This document shows, piece after piece, positions 45,283 through 54,312 of a stretch of 64,000 nt of DNA. Position numbers and translations under genes: made by a program. Source of the stretch: Gammaproteobacteria bacterium (GTDB taxonomy: Bacteria; Pseudomonadota; Gammaproteobacteria; Steroidobacterales; Steroidobacteraceae); NCBI GenBank assembly GCA_003134045.1, contig PLAH01000184.1:1-64000 (forward strand), written 5' to 3'. Numbering within the stretch: the stretch's first letter is position 1; each line of letters begins with the position of its first letter. Under the pieces are notes generated by a model. The model had not been told where the DNA came from, searched no databases, and worked only from the letters and a program-made list of their open reading frames with translations.

Positions 45283-46349
45283 ACGGAATCCATGGGTAGG
45301 GAAATCACGAATATGGTTCTACCCGGCGCGCTGTCGTACTCGATGAGGCCGCCGTGGCGGCTCACCAAATCCTGAGCGATTCCTAGACCGAGGCCTGTTC
45401 CGTCGGAGCGACCGGACACGAGTGGATAAAAAATGGTGTCGCGAATTTCCGCGAGCACGCCGGGACCGTTGTCCTCGAACTGGATCGAGGCCACCAAGCG
45501 ATGGCGCCGCGCGCCGACGCTGACGTTGGACGCCGCGCGGGTGCGCAGCACCAGACGCGGCGACTCCACGCCGCCGCTCGACAGCGCCTGGATGGCGTTG
45601 CGGCCGAGATTCAGCATGGCTTGAATGATGTGATTGGGATCGACGGTGAGCGCGGGCAGGCTCGGGTCGTAGTCGCGGTCGACGATCACGCCCTCGGGCG
45701 CCTCGCTGCGCAATAAATGATAGACCCGCTCCAACAGCTCATGCACGTTGATGAGCTGTTTCGCGGGCGGCCGGCCCGGGCCCAGCATGGAGTCGAGCAG
45801 ATTGGTCAGCCGGTCCGCCTCGCTGATGATGATGCGGGTGTATTCGCGCAGCGCCGGATCGAGCAGCTCGCGTTCCAGCAGCTGCGCCGCGCCGCGCAGG
45901 CCGCCCAGAGGATTCTTGATTTCGTGCGCCAGCTGGCGAACCATCAGCCGGCTGCCGCCGAGCTGCGCGAGCAGCGCGCTCTCTCGGGTGAGCCGTCGAT
46001 GCTGGGTGATGTCCTCGATCTCCAACAGCAGTTGCGGCGCGTGCCCCACGGTTATCTGCGTCACCGCACAATCGAGGATGCGATCGACGCCGCCCGGGGC
46101 CGGCCATGCCAATTCCCTCTGCACGACGCCCTCGCCGCCCGAACGCGCGCGCTCGAACAGAATGAGCAGCGTTTCGGCGCCGCGCGCGAGTTCGGTGAAA
46201 CGCCGGCCGAGCGCCTGATTGGCGCCGAGCCCCAGTAACGTCTGGGCGGCCGCGTTCAGATAAACGACGTGTAAATCCTGATCGAGCAAGAAGACGCTGG
46301 TCACCAGCGCGTCGAGCAGTTCGATGCCCTCGATGGGCTGCGCTGACAT
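45279..46349 (-). CDS. ntrB: Nitrogen sensor kinase NtrB (NRII)
   Basis: Cytoplasmic PAS-containing histidine kinase/phosphatase that, with PII protein, sets NtrC phosphorylation. 356 residues from the ATG at 46349; the track uses a TTG 18 bases earlier. PAS domain in residues 10-120, phospho-histidine in QLAHEIKNPLGGLRGAAQLL, N box NLGRNAIQAL, G1 box FEDNGPGV and G2 box GRSDGTGLGLGIAQDLV. Confidence 0.95.
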   Translation of the reverse strand: MSAQPIEGIELLDALVTSVFLLDQDLHVVYLNAAAQTLLGLGANQALGRRFTELARGAETLLILFERARSGGEGVVQRELAWPAPGGVDRILDCAVTQITVGHAPQLLLEIEDITQHRRLTRESALLAQLGGSRLMVRQLAHEIKNPLGGLRGAAQLLERELLDPALREYTRIIISEADRLTNLLDSMLGPGRPPAKQLINVHELLERVYHLLRSEAPEGVIVDRDYDPSLPALTVDPNHIIQAMLNLGRNAIQALSSGGVESPRLVLRTRAASNVSVGARRHRLVASIQFEDNGPGVLAEIRDTIFYPLVSGRSDGTGLGLGIAQDLVSRHGGLIEYDSAPGRTIFVISLPMDSV

Positions 46350-46397
46350 GCGAAGTTCAGCGGCCAAGCGGGGTATCCGCTCGCAGCTGTGGAGGAC

Positions 46398-46934
46398 TCA
46401 CTGTTTCTTGTGCTGCGGGGACAACTCGGAGGGCTGTCGGACGTAGAACGTCACGCTGTCCGTACTTTGCGAAGCGCCCGTCTCCTGATCGGTGACGGTC
46501 GCCGCGATGGCGTAGGCACCCCGCGGCAAGGTCTGCAGCACGAAACTGACGGCATCCGGCGCCTGATCGTCGAGCTGCTTGCCGTTCAAGTGCCAGGTGA
46601 CGGTTTGATGCGGCTTCAACGCCGGCACGATATGCAAGCGTACCGGCACCACGTTGTCGCCGAAGAAGACTTCTTCCTGGGCCGGCGACTCGATCGCCAG
46701 CTCGGAGATCTCGGCGGCCGCCGGCTTCGGCTCCGGGTTCGCTGCCGCCCGCGCCGGACCACCACCGATGCCGTTCGACGCCGGCGACGAGGTGACGATC
46801 TTCTCCGCGCCGGGCACCGCCGTGTCCGAGAAATGCACCACGCCGTCCGCGTCGGTCCATTTGTAGACCACGGCAGCGCCGGCCGCCGACGCTGCGAGCA
46901 GGCAAAGAGCAATCCACGGTCGCCGAAGGTGCAT
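46398..46934 (-). CDS. DUF4124 periplasmic protein
   Basis: 178 residues with signal peptide (WIALCLLAASAAGAAVV) and an N-terminal DUF4124 motif, YKWTDADGVVHFSDTAVPGA. The C-terminal half (about 85-165) resembles an immunoglobulin-like beta domain (VVPVRLHIVPALKPHQTVTWHLNGK). DUF4124 proteins are often encoded beside glnA and ntrB in this group; function unknown. It follows the glnA terminator and precedes ntrB. Confidence 0.8.
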   Translation of the reverse strand: MHLRRPWIALCLLAASAAGAAVVYKWTDADGVVHFSDTAVPGAEKIVTSSPASNGIGGGPARAAANPEPKPAAAEISELAIESPAQEEVFFGDNVVPVRLHIVPALKPHQTVTWHLNGKQLDDQAPDAVSFVLQTLPRGAYAIAATVTDQETGASQSTDSVTFYVRQPSELSPQHKKQ

Positions 46935-46967
46935 AAGTCGAAAGCATAGACCTAACGCCTCTCAACC

Positions 46968-47004
46968 ACAAAACGCCGGAGACGGCGGCGTGACCGCCGT
47001 CTCC
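46968..47004 (-). terminator. Strong intrinsic terminator of glnA
   Basis: Perfect 11-base stem GGAGACGGCGG / CCGCCGTCTCC (46978-46988 with 46994-47004) around CGTGA. On the minus strand it starts 28 bases after the glnA stop and is followed by GGCGTTTTG. Confidence 0.75.
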
Positions 47005-47031
47005 TTCAGGCTCGCACCCCGTGAGGGAATC

Positions 47032-48441
47032 TCACAGACTGTAGTACATCTCTATCTCGATCGGATGCGTCGTCATGCGCAAGCGCGTCACTTCCTTCAT
47101 CTTCAGTTCGATGTACGCATCGATGAGATCGTCCGTAAACACGCCGCCCGCCTTGAGAAACCCGCGATCCTTGTCGAGGTAGTCGAGCGCCATATCCAGC
47201 GAATGACACACGGTCGGGATCTTCTTGTCCTCCTCGGGCTCCAGATCGTACAGATCCTTGTCGGCCGGATCGCCGGGATGGATCTTGTTCTGGATGCCGT
47301 CGAGCCCCGCCAGGAGCATCGAGGCAAAGGCGAAATACGGATTCGCCGTGGCATCCGGAAAGCGTACTTCGATACGGCGTCCCTTGGGATTGGCGATCCA
47401 GGGAATGCGGATCGAGGCGGAACGGTTGCGCGCCGAATAGGCGAGCTTCACCGGCGCTTCGAATCCCGGCACCAGCCGCTTGTACGAGTTGGTGCTCGCG
47501 TTGGTGAACGCGTTCAACGCGCGGGCGTGTTTGATGATGCCGCCGATGTAGTACAGCGCGATGTCCGACAAACCGCCATACTTGTCGCCCGCGAACATCG
47601 GTTTGCCGTCTTTCTGCAGCGACATGTGCACGTGCATGCCGCTGCCGTTGTCGCCGACGATGGGTTTCGGCATGAACGTCAGGGTCTTGCCATAGCCGTG
47701 CGCGACGTTCTGCAGCGCGTACTTGAGGATCTGAACCTCATCGGCCTTCTTGGTCAGCGTGTTCGCGGCGACGTTGATCTCGCCCTGTCCGGCGGTGGCC
47801 ACTTCGTGATGATGCACTTCGAACTTGAGCCCCATCTCCTCGCACGCCAGCGACATGGCGGTGCGGATGTCCTGCTGGGCGTCGACCGGCGGAACCGGGA
47901 AGTAGCCGCCTTTGACGCCCGGACGGTGGCCCTTGTTGCCATCCTCGTACGTCTTGTTCGAATTCCAGGCGCCCTCGTAAGAATCCACTTCGTAGGAGCA
48001 GCCGTTCATGCTGACGCTCGAGGTGACCGTGTCGAAAATGAAGAACTCGTTCTCCGGACCGAACAGCGCGGAGTCGGCGATGCCGGAGGACTTCAAGTAG
48101 GCCTCGGCCCGCTTGGCGAGCGACCGCGGGTCGCGGCCATAGCCCTGCATGGTCATCGGCTCGATGACATCGCAGCGCAGGTTGACCGTCGTTTCCTCGT
48201 AGAACGGGTCGATGACCGCCGTCGACGGATCCGGCATCAAGATCATGTCCGATTCGTTGATGCCTTTCCAACCGGCGATCGACGAGCCGTCGAACATCTT
48301 GCCGTCCTTGAAAAAACCCTCGTCAACGAGACGCGTCGGTACGGTTACGTGTTGTTCCTTACCGATGGTGTCGGTAAATCGAAGATCGGCGAATTTCGCT
48401 TCTTTTTCTTTAATCAATTTCAGAACATCTGCAGGAGTCAT
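47032..48441 (-). CDS. glnA: Glutamine synthetase type I
   Basis: Assimilates ammonia by making glutamine from glutamate. 469 residues from the ATG at 48441 with GGAG-like ribosome site context, the same length as E. coli GlnA; the track start at 48525 is upstream of the promoter. Seen: [32 protein letters not shown], the ATP-binding [16 protein letters not shown], and the adenylylation-site region DLYDLEPEE. Adenylylation control by GlnE is expected from the tyrosine. Transcription is likely driven by sigma54 and NtrC. Confidence 0.97.
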   Translation of the reverse strand: MTPADVLKLIKEKEAKFADLRFTDTIGKEQHVTVPTRLVDEGFFKDGKMFDGSSIAGWKGINESDMILMPDPSTAVIDPFYEETTVNLRCDVIEPMTMQGYGRDPRSLAKRAEAYLKSSGIADSALFGPENEFFIFDTVTSSVSMNGCSYEVDSYEGAWNSNKTYEDGNKGHRPGVKGGYFPVPPVDAQQDIRTAMSLACEEMGLKFEVHHHEVATAGQGEINVAANTLTKKADEVQILKYALQNVAHGYGKTLTFMPKPIVGDNGSGMHVHMSLQKDGKPMFAGDKYGGLSDIALYYIGGIIKHARALNAFTNASTNSYKRLVPGFEAPVKLAYSARNRSASIRIPWIANPKGRRIEVRFPDATANPYFAFASMLLAGLDGIQNKIHPGDPADKDLYDLEPEEDKKIPTVCHSLDMALDYLDKDRGFLKAGGVFTDDLIDAYIELKMKEVTRLRMTTHPIEIEMYYSL

Positions 48442-48500
48442 CTGCGTCCTCGCGAGGTCAAGAGTTCTTCGGGGCCGGCGGTGGCCGGGTTCTCTGACAA

Positions 48501-48516
48501 TGCAGCAAGTGTGCCA
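48501..48516 (-). promoter_or_regulatory. sigma54 promoter of glnA
   Basis: On the minus strand TGGCACACTTGCTGCA matches the -24/-12 consensus (TGGCAC-N5-TTGCA) with exact GG-to-GC spacing and one mismatch. It lies 60 bases upstream of the glnA ATG, the right place for NtrC-dependent initiation. Confidence 0.75.
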
Positions 48517-48567
48517 GTGAGGCACGTATACGGATCAAGTACTTGCGGTTGAGATTGGTGCATTGGC

Positions 48568-48582
48568 GCGCCATTATGGCTC
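48568..48582. promoter_or_regulatory. Candidate NtrC-binding site
   Basis: GCGCCATTATGGCTC resembles the NtrC dyad GCACCA-N3-TGGTGC with three mismatches and lies about 60 bases upstream of the sigma54 promoter. A second TTGGTGC half-site is nearby at 48555-48561. Confidence 0.35.
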
Positions 48583-48636
48583 AACGGCGAGCATCGCGCT
48601 CTAGTTTGGTGCGCTCATGGGCATCCCACACGGCGA

Positions 48637-48666
48637 CGGACAGCGCGCGCACGGCGTCGCTATACT
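48637..48666 (+). promoter_or_regulatory. sigma70-like promoter of glyQS
   Basis: CGGACA (48637-48642), 18 bases, TATACT (48661-48666), 27 bases ahead of the glyQ ATG. The rest of the 251-base glnA-glyQ gap holds the glnA control sites. Confidence 0.45.
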
Positions 48667-48692
48667 CGCGGCCGATCTTTATCAACGAGCAC

Positions 48693-49625
48693 ATGATGGC
48701 CAAAGCACTGGCAAAGCCGCCGCGGACCTTTCAGGATTTGATTTTCGCCCTGCAGAAATACTGGTCGGAGCAGGGCTGCATCATCTTGCAGCCATACGAC
48801 ATGGAAATGGGAGCGGGTACGTTCCATACCGCGACTTTTTTGCGCGCCGTGGGCCCTGAGCCCTGGAGCGCCGCCTACGTACAGCCGTCGCGGCGCCCCA
48901 CCGACGGGCGCTACGGCAACAATCCGTTCCGGCTGCAGCACTACTACCAGTTCCAGGTGTGCATCAAACCCTCGCCCGACGACTTTCAGGAGCTGTACTT
49001 GGGCTCGCTGCGATCCTTGGGGTTCGATCTGCTGACGCATGACATTCGTTTCGTCGAGGACAATTGGGAATCGCCCACCTTGGGCGCCTGGGGGCTTGGC
49101 TGGGAGGTATGGCTGAACGGCATGGAAGTGTCGCAATTCACGTATTTTCAGCAGGTCGGGGGGTTGGATTGCCGGCCGGTGATGGGCGAAATCACCTATG
49201 GCCTGGAGCGGCTCGGCATGTATATCCAGGGTAAGGAGAGCATTTTCGACATCGTGTGGACCGACGGTCCGTTCGGCACCATCACCTACGGCGACGTGTT
49301 TCACCAGAACGAGGTGGAACAGTCCATCTACAACTTCGAGAAAGCCGATATTCAGGTGCTGCTCGCGCAATTCGACATATACGAGTCTGCATGCCAGCGT
49401 CTGCTCGCCGACAAGCTGGTGCTGCCGGCCTACGAACAGATGGTCAAGGCCTCGCACTCCTTCAATCTGCTCGACGCCCGGCATGCGGTCTCCGTCACCG
49501 AACGCCAGCGCTTCATATTGCGGGTGCGAACCCTGGCCCGCGGCGTGGCCGAGGCTTATCGCGAGAGCCGTGAGGCGCTCGGCTTTCCCTTGATCAAGGA
49601 CGCCGCCGCGCAGCGGGTCGCCTGA
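48693..49625 (+). CDS. glyQ: Glycyl-tRNA synthetase alpha subunit
   Basis: Catalytic subunit of the tetrameric bacterial glycyl-tRNA synthetase. 310 residues from the ATG at 48693 (an adjacent ATG at 48696 is equally possible); the track start at 48543 lies across the promoter region. [34 protein letters not shown] and the motif-2-like [16 protein letters not shown] are diagnostic. The stop overlaps the glyS ATG. Confidence 0.97.
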   Translation: MMAKALAKPPRTFQDLIFALQKYWSEQGCIILQPYDMEMGAGTFHTATFLRAVGPEPWSAAYVQPSRRPTDGRYGNNPFRLQHYYQFQVCIKPSPDDFQELYLGSLRSLGFDLLTHDIRFVEDNWESPTLGAWGLGWEVWLNGMEVSQFTYFQQVGGLDCRPVMGEITYGLERLGMYIQGKESIFDIVWTDGPFGTITYGDVFHQNEVEQSIYNFEKADIQVLLAQFDIYESACQRLLADKLVLPAYEQMVKASHSFNLLDARHAVSVTERQRFILRVRTLARGVAEAYRESREALGFPLIKDAAAQRVA

Positions 49626-51685
49626 TGGCCGCACGCGACTTGCTGTTCGAGCTGGGCACCGAGGAATTGCCGCCGCGCACCTTGCTGGCGTTGTCGGTGG
49701 CGCTGCGCGATGGCGTACTCGAGGGCCTTGACGGCGCCGGCATACCCCACGGCCAAGCCCACAGCTACGCGACGCCGCGCCGTCTCGCCGTGCGCGTCGA
49801 CGCCTGCGCCGAGTCCGCTCCCGAGCGGCGGATCGAACGCCGCGGGCCTCCCGTCAGCAGTTCTTTCGATGCTGCCGGTGCGCCGACGCAGGCGGCGACG
49901 GCGTTTGCCAGGAGCTGCGGCGTTCAGGTCGAAGATCTGGAGCGTTTGACCACGGACAAGGGCGCGTGGTTGGCCTTTCGCGGCACCGAACCCGGGGCCG
50001 CTACGGCAGGCCTGCTCGGCGGCATCGTGAATCAGGCTGTCGCGGGATTGCCCATTGCCAAGCGCATGCGTTGGGGCGCACGCAGGGTGGAATTCGTGCG
50101 GCCCGTGCGCACCGTGGTGCTGCTGTTCGGCGATGACGTGGTTCCCATCGAGGTACTGGGTCTGCGGTCCGACCGGATGACGCTGGGCCATCGGTTCCAC
50201 GCCCCGCGTCCCATTTCGCTGAAGTCTCCCAAGACCTATGAAAGGCAGCTGCGTAGCGCCAAAGTGATAGCCGATTTCGGCAAACGCCGAGCGGTGATTC
50301 GCGAGGGTGTCATGGCGGCGGCGGCGGCGGCGGGAGGCACGGCATTGATCGAGGACGCGTTGCTCGACGAGGTCACGGCCTTGGTCGAATGGCCGGTCCC
50401 CATTGCCGGTCGGTTCGAGCAGCGTTTTCTGGCGCTGCCGCGCGAGGTGGTGATCGCCACGGTGCAGGACCATCAACGCTATTTCGCGGTGCAGGGAGCG
50501 GATGGTCGCTTGACCGGCGACTTCATCACGGTCAGCAACATCCGGAGCCGAGACCCGGTGAAAGTGCGCGAAGGCAACGAGCGCGTGGTCCGGCCGCGAC
50601 TCGCGGACGCGGCTTTTTTCTGGGACCAGGACCGCGCGATATCGCTCGATGCGCATGCGGCGAAGCTCGCCGGCGTGACCTTTCAGGCCAAGCTGGGCAG
50701 CTATGCGGACAAGACGCTGCGGGTCAAATGGCTGGCCGAATTCATCGGCGAACGTATAAGTGCGCCGGCCATGGTTGGTAGAGCCGCGGAGCTCGCCAAG
50801 GCGGATCTCATGACGGCCATGGTGGGCGAATTTCCCGAGCTGCAGGGGACCATGGGTCGCTACTATGCCGAGGCGCAGGGCGAGCCGGCCGAGTTGGCGC
50901 TGGCGCTCGAGGAACATTACCGGCCCCGGTTCGCAGGCGACGGGCTGCCGACGACCAAAACCGGCCAAGCGCTGGCGCTGGCCGACAAGCTCGACACGCT
51001 GGCTGGCATCTTCGCCATCGAGCAGAGGCCGACCGGAACCAAGGATCCGTTCGGCCTGCGCCGCGCCGCGCTCGGCGTTCTGCGCATTCTGCTCGAGTGC
51101 CACCTCGATCTGGATCTGCACCAGCTGCTGCGGGAGGCCGCAACCCTGCAGCCCATACGGCGCGCCGGCGTGGCCGACGAGGTCTACGATTTCATTGCCG
51201 AGCGGCTGCGCGGCGTGCTGCTGGAGCGCGCCGGCACCTCGGCCGAAATGATCGATGCGGTGCTGGCCGGCAGGCCGCACTCGCCCTTGGACGCGGAAGC
51301 CCGGCTGCAGGCGCTCGAGGACTTCCTGCGGCTGCCCGACGCCGGCGTGTTGACGGCCATCAACAAGCGCATCGTCAATATCCTGCGCAAGGCTCCGCCG
51401 GGTACCGACCTCGCCGTGCTGGAAGGACTGACGGAAGAAGCCGAGCGCGGATTGCATCGCACGCTCGGCGGTTTGAGCGGCGGCGTGAAGCAGGCCATCG
51501 CCGAGCGTCGTTACGCGGACGCTTTGCGGTCGCTGACGGGCCTGCGCGCGCCAGTCGACGAGTTCTTCGAGCGCGTCATGGTGATGGATGAGGATCTCGG
51601 ACGGCGCAACAACCGGCTCGCGCTGCTGCGCGAGGTTCGGGAACTGCTTGGCGGCGTGGCGGACTTGTCGCGCCTCCCGGGCTGA
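49625..51685 (+). CDS. glyS: Glycyl-tRNA synthetase beta subunit
   Basis: 686-residue tRNA-recognition subunit. LLFELGTEELPPRTL at the start, KRMRWGARRVEFVRPVR, LPREVVIATVQDHQRYFAVQ and the HD-like region with FGLRRAALGVLRIL are typical, with a C-terminal anticodon-binding-like domain. Partner of GlyQ; ATGA overlap ensures balanced synthesis. The long antisense ORF on the minus strand here is a shadow. Confidence 0.97.
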   Translation: MAARDLLFELGTEELPPRTLLALSVALRDGVLEGLDGAGIPHGQAHSYATPRRLAVRVDACAESAPERRIERRGPPVSSSFDAAGAPTQAATAFARSCGVQVEDLERLTTDKGAWLAFRGTEPGAATAGLLGGIVNQAVAGLPIAKRMRWGARRVEFVRPVRTVVLLFGDDVVPIEVLGLRSDRMTLGHRFHAPRPISLKSPKTYERQLRSAKVIADFGKRRAVIREGVMAAAAAAGGTALIEDALLDEVTALVEWPVPIAGRFEQRFLALPREVVIATVQDHQRYFAVQGADGRLTGDFITVSNIRSRDPVKVREGNERVVRPRLADAAFFWDQDRAISLDAHAAKLAGVTFQAKLGSYADKTLRVKWLAEFIGERISAPAMVGRAAELAKADLMTAMVGEFPELQGTMGRYYAEAQGEPAELALALEEHYRPRFAGDGLPTTKTGQALALADKLDTLAGIFAIEQRPTGTKDPFGLRRAALGVLRILLECHLDLDLHQLLREAATLQPIRRAGVADEVYDFIAERLRGVLLERAGTSAEMIDAVLAGRPHSPLDAEARLQALEDFLRLPDAGVLTAINKRIVNILRKAPPGTDLAVLEGLTEEAERGLHRTLGGLSGGVKQAIAERRYADALRSLTGLRAPVDEFFERVMVMDEDLGRRNNRLALLREVRELLGGVADLSRLPG

Positions 51686-51690
51686 AGGGC

Positions 51691-52401
51691 ATGCAGACGC
51701 TCAGATCCCTCGTCTTCACGACGTACATGATCCTGTCGGCCTGCGTCGTCGGCGGCGTGATGGGCATCTGTTTTTGGCTGCCCTATCGCTGCCAATTCGG
51801 CATGGCCCGCTGCTGGGCACGGTGCCTGTTCTGGGTGCTGGAGCGACTGTGCGGATTGAATTTCGTGGTTGAAGGACGCGAACGAATTCCGGCGGGCGCG
51901 CACATCGTCATGAGCAATCACGCGTCGGCCTGGGAGACGATCGCATTGTTCATTTTCTTCCCGCCGCATTGCTGGGTGTTGAAGCGCGAGCTGCTCTGGA
52001 TACCGTTCGTCGGATGGGGCCTGAAAGTGTTGCGCCCCATTGCCATCAACCGCGGCGAAGGCCACCGTGCCGTCAATCAAGTGGTTGAACAGGGCAAGGA
52101 ACGGCTGGCCGACGGCATCTGGATCGTCGTCTTCCCGGAAGGCACACGGGTGGCAGCGGGCGAAACCAAGAAGTACGGCGTGAGCGGCGCGTTGCTTGCC
52201 ACCTCGACGGGCAACCTCGTGCTGCCGATGTCGCACAACGCGGGGCAGTTCTGGCCGCGCCGTGGCATCGTGAAAAAGCCCGGGACCATTCGCGTGGTGA
52301 TCGGCGAGCCCATTTCGTCCGTGGGCAAGAAGCCGCGTGAGCTCAACCAGGAAGTGCGCCTCGCCATCGATGCGGGATTGGCGAAAATAGCGGCGTCTTG
52401 A
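51691..52401 (+). CDS. 1-acyl-sn-glycerol-3-phosphate acyltransferase (PlsC-like)
   Basis: 236 residues. N-terminal hydrophobic anchor, catalytic HX4D-type block SNHASAWETIALF (Glu in place of the usual Asp), the acceptor-binding FPEGTRVAAGE and LPMSHNAGQFWPRR. Makes phosphatidate or a related acylated lipid in the inner membrane. It starts 5 bases after glyS, an order common in Gammaproteobacteria. Its last 325 bases are overlapped antisense by the next ORF. Confidence 0.88.
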   Translation: MQTLRSLVFTTYMILSACVVGGVMGICFWLPYRCQFGMARCWARCLFWVLERLCGLNFVVEGRERIPAGAHIVMSNHASAWETIALFIFFPPHCWVLKRELLWIPFVGWGLKVLRPIAINRGEGHRAVNQVVEQGKERLADGIWIVVFPEGTRVAAGETKKYGVSGALLATSTGNLVLPMSHNAGQFWPRRGIVKKPGTIRVVIGEPISSVGKKPRELNQEVRLAIDAGLAKIAAS

Positions 52402-52880
52402 GACGTGCGCGCGGGCGCGGCCTGTGCATGAGCGGCCTTTGCATGAGACTTAGCCGGTTTCTTGCCGGGGGGCGGAGCGGCGCTCGATTCCGTCGTTGGC
52501 GCGGCAGCCGGCTGTACGGCCTCGGACCGCGGCGGCGCGGCTTGCGGTGGGGGCTTCGGCAGCGACAGGACCGGCACCCATCTTTCGGGCGCATAGCTCG
52601 CCTTCAGGCGCAGCGGCGGCGTCAGCCACCAGCCCAGCACCAAAATCACGTGCAGCAGAACCGCTACCCCAAAACCGATGACCACGCGCCGGCGCGTGAA
52701 GAGCCGTGACTTTTCATCGCTCGGCGGAGGGCCGAGCACCGCGGGTGTGGTCTGGCGGTAGGCGGCCGGCGTCGGCAGTTCCGGCGCGCGGACGCCCCGC
52801 TGCGGCGTCATCGGCAAATAACCGATGTCCCTGCGCGGCACGTGGTCGCCGGAACCATCCGGTGGGGGGGGCGATTTCAT
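52077..52880 (-). CDS. Proline-rich single-pass membrane protein, frame runs antisense into plsC
   Basis: 267 residues from the ATG at 52880. N-terminal Pro-rich cytoplasmic part, one helix VVIGFGVAVLLHVILVLGWWL (about 70-90), then a Pro/Ala/Lys-rich periplasmic stretch to about residue 160 ending near KPAKSHAKAAHAQAAPART. The general layout recalls TonB-like proteins but no TonB C-terminal domain is present. The remaining ~108 residues are the antisense of plsC and are probably not an evolved domain. An 8-C run (CGCCCCCCCCACC) follows the start. Function unknown. Confidence 0.55.
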   Translation of the reverse strand: MKSPPPPDGSGDHVPRRDIGYLPMTPQRGVRAPELPTPAAYRQTTPAVLGPPPSDEKSRLFTRRRVVIGFGVAVLLHVILVLGWWLTPPLRLKASYAPERWVPVLSLPKPPPQAAPPRSEAVQPAAAPTTESSAAPPPGKKPAKSHAKAAHAQAAPARTSQDAAIFANPASMARRTSWLSSRGFLPTDEMGSPITTRMVPGFFTMPRRGQNCPALCDIGSTRLPVEVASNAPLTPYFLVSPAATRVPSGKTTIQMPSASRSLPCSTT

Positions 52881-52903
52881 GATTCGCAATCCAACAGCAA
52901 AGA

Positions 52904-53073
52904 GTGACCGCCCTGCCGACAGCAGCTGCGGACAATTCTAAGTCCCAGGGGTCGCTCGCGGGTGAATTCCGAGCATTGGCCGGTTTGCCGCCCGTTCCCG
53001 CTCAGGGCAACCGCTGGAGGCGTACTCTGTACGGACTCGTCGCCGACGAGGATCCGCACTCGAGGAGCTTGAT
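52904..53073 (+). other. Intergenic stretch with weak small reading frame
   Basis: Between the minus-strand Pro-rich gene and the glycosyltransferase. A GTG-initiated frame begins TALPTAAADNSKSQGSLAGE and would run to 53149, overlapping the next gene. No family is recognised and there is no clear ribosome site; it may simply be leader DNA. Confidence 0.2.
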
Positions 53074-53088
53074 ATCGCGCGTTTCACC

Positions 53089-54312
53089 GTGGTCACCTAC
53101 GGCAGCGAGGGGGATACCCGCCCGCTGGTCGCGCTGTGCGTGGGTTTGATCGAGGCAGGCCACGAGGTCCGGTTGTTCGCCGAGCAGTCGACCGTCGGCA
53201 GCGCGCGCAGCCATGGCGTGCCGGTCGAGGCTCTCGCAGGCGATATCAAGTCCACGTTGCCCGCGACCGACCCGTCGCAGGAACTACGGGGACGCGACGT
53301 GATCGCGGCGATACGGCGGGGCTTCCGAGTGATCAACGGTAGCACGGCGGCATGGATGAGCGCGGTAACCGAGCACGCCCGCGGTTCCGACGCGATGCTG
53401 TTCGCGGGTCTGGCCTCTCCGATGGCCCAGGCAGTGGCCGAAGCCCTCAGAAAGCCGGCAATTTCCCTATGGCTGCAGCCCACCACGCCGACACGCGAGT
53501 TTTCGTCGCCCGCGTTGCCGTCGATGAACCTCCCCGGCTGGCTCAATCGAGTGAGTTACCACGCGTCGCCGCAGGCGCTGATCCGGCGTTTCTACGGTGG
53601 GGCCTCCGAGAGAGCGCGGACGGACATCTTTGGAGAGCGAGCGCAGCGCAAGCTCGCAGACCTTCCCTATCTTTACGGATTCTCCCGGCATCTCGTCGCG
53701 CGGCCCGCCGACTGGCCCGGCTCGCATCGAATCTGCGGACATTGGCCATTACCCACGGGCGAGTGGCGGCCGCCGGCCGAACTGGCCGATTTTTTGGCGG
53801 CCGGGCCGCCACCGATTTACCTCGGCTTCGGTGCCGTGTCGAGTTTCATGAGGCAGAAGGGATTGGCCGCAATCGCCGAGGCACTGAATGGCCGACGCGC
53901 GCTGTTCTATCCGGGTTGGAGCAAGATCACGGCAGCCCAGTTGCCGAGCAATTTTTTGGTTCTGGGCGACACACCGCATGCCTGGTTGTTTCCGCGCACG
54001 TCGATGGTGATTCATCACGGCGGAGCCGGCACCACTCACACCGCGGCTCGAGCCGGAATACCGTCGATCCCGCTGCCGGTAGGCGCCGATCAGTTCTTTT
54101 GGGCCGGCAGACTTGCCGCGGCGGGCGTATCGCCCAAGACCGTACGCGCGACCAGAATCGATGCAAAATCGCTCGCGGCAATGATGGAGTTCGCGCAGCG
54201 GGATGACGTTCGCGCGCGCGCCAAGGCGCTCGGCGCCGCGATGGCCGATGAGAACGGCATCGCCTGTGCGGTGGCGGCCATAGAGAATCAAACGGCGAGG
54301 ATGTCGATATGA
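53089..54312 (+). CDS. GT1-type glycosyltransferase (UGT/rhamnosyltransferase-like)
   Basis: 407 residues from the first legal start (GTG). VTYGSEGDTRPLVALCVGLIEAGHEVRLFAE is the N-terminal Rossmann strand of the MGT/RhlB-like GT1 family, and HHGGAGTTHTAARAGIPSIPLPVGADQFFWA is the C-terminal nucleotide-sugar motif with the HGGxGT core. The natural start of strand 1 (ARFT) lies upstream in the same frame: ATC GCG CGT TTC ACC, with GAGGAG seven bases before the ATC. Substrate unknown; glycolipid or small-molecule glycosylation is typical. Coupled to the next gene by ATGA. Confidence 0.87.
   Translation: MVTYGSEGDTRPLVALCVGLIEAGHEVRLFAEQSTVGSARSHGVPVEALAGDIKSTLPATDPSQELRGRDVIAAIRRGFRVINGSTAAWMSAVTEHARGSDAMLFAGLASPMAQAVAEALRKPAISLWLQPTTPTREFSSPALPSMNLPGWLNRVSYHASPQALIRRFYGGASERARTDIFGERAQRKLADLPYLYGFSRHLVARPADWPGSHRICGHWPLPTGEWRPPAELADFLAAGPPPIYLGFGAVSSFMRQKGLAAIAEALNGRRALFYPGWSKITAAQLPSNFLVLGDTPHAWLFPRTSMVIHHGGAGTTHTAARAGIPSIPLPVGADQFFWAGRLAAAGVSPKTVRATRIDAKSLAAMMEFAQRDDVRARAKALGAAMADENGIACAVAAIENQTARMSI

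Noticed and set aside
50750-50763. Second copy of GAACGTATAAGTGC, the sequence of the nic-like site, inside glyS
   Set aside because: A 14-base match is expected by chance several times in 64 kb, and here it encodes the conserved glyS residues ERISA; not treated as a second oriT.
49556-51457. 633-codon minus-strand ORF opposite glyS
   Set aside because: Entirely antisense to glyS and without motifs.
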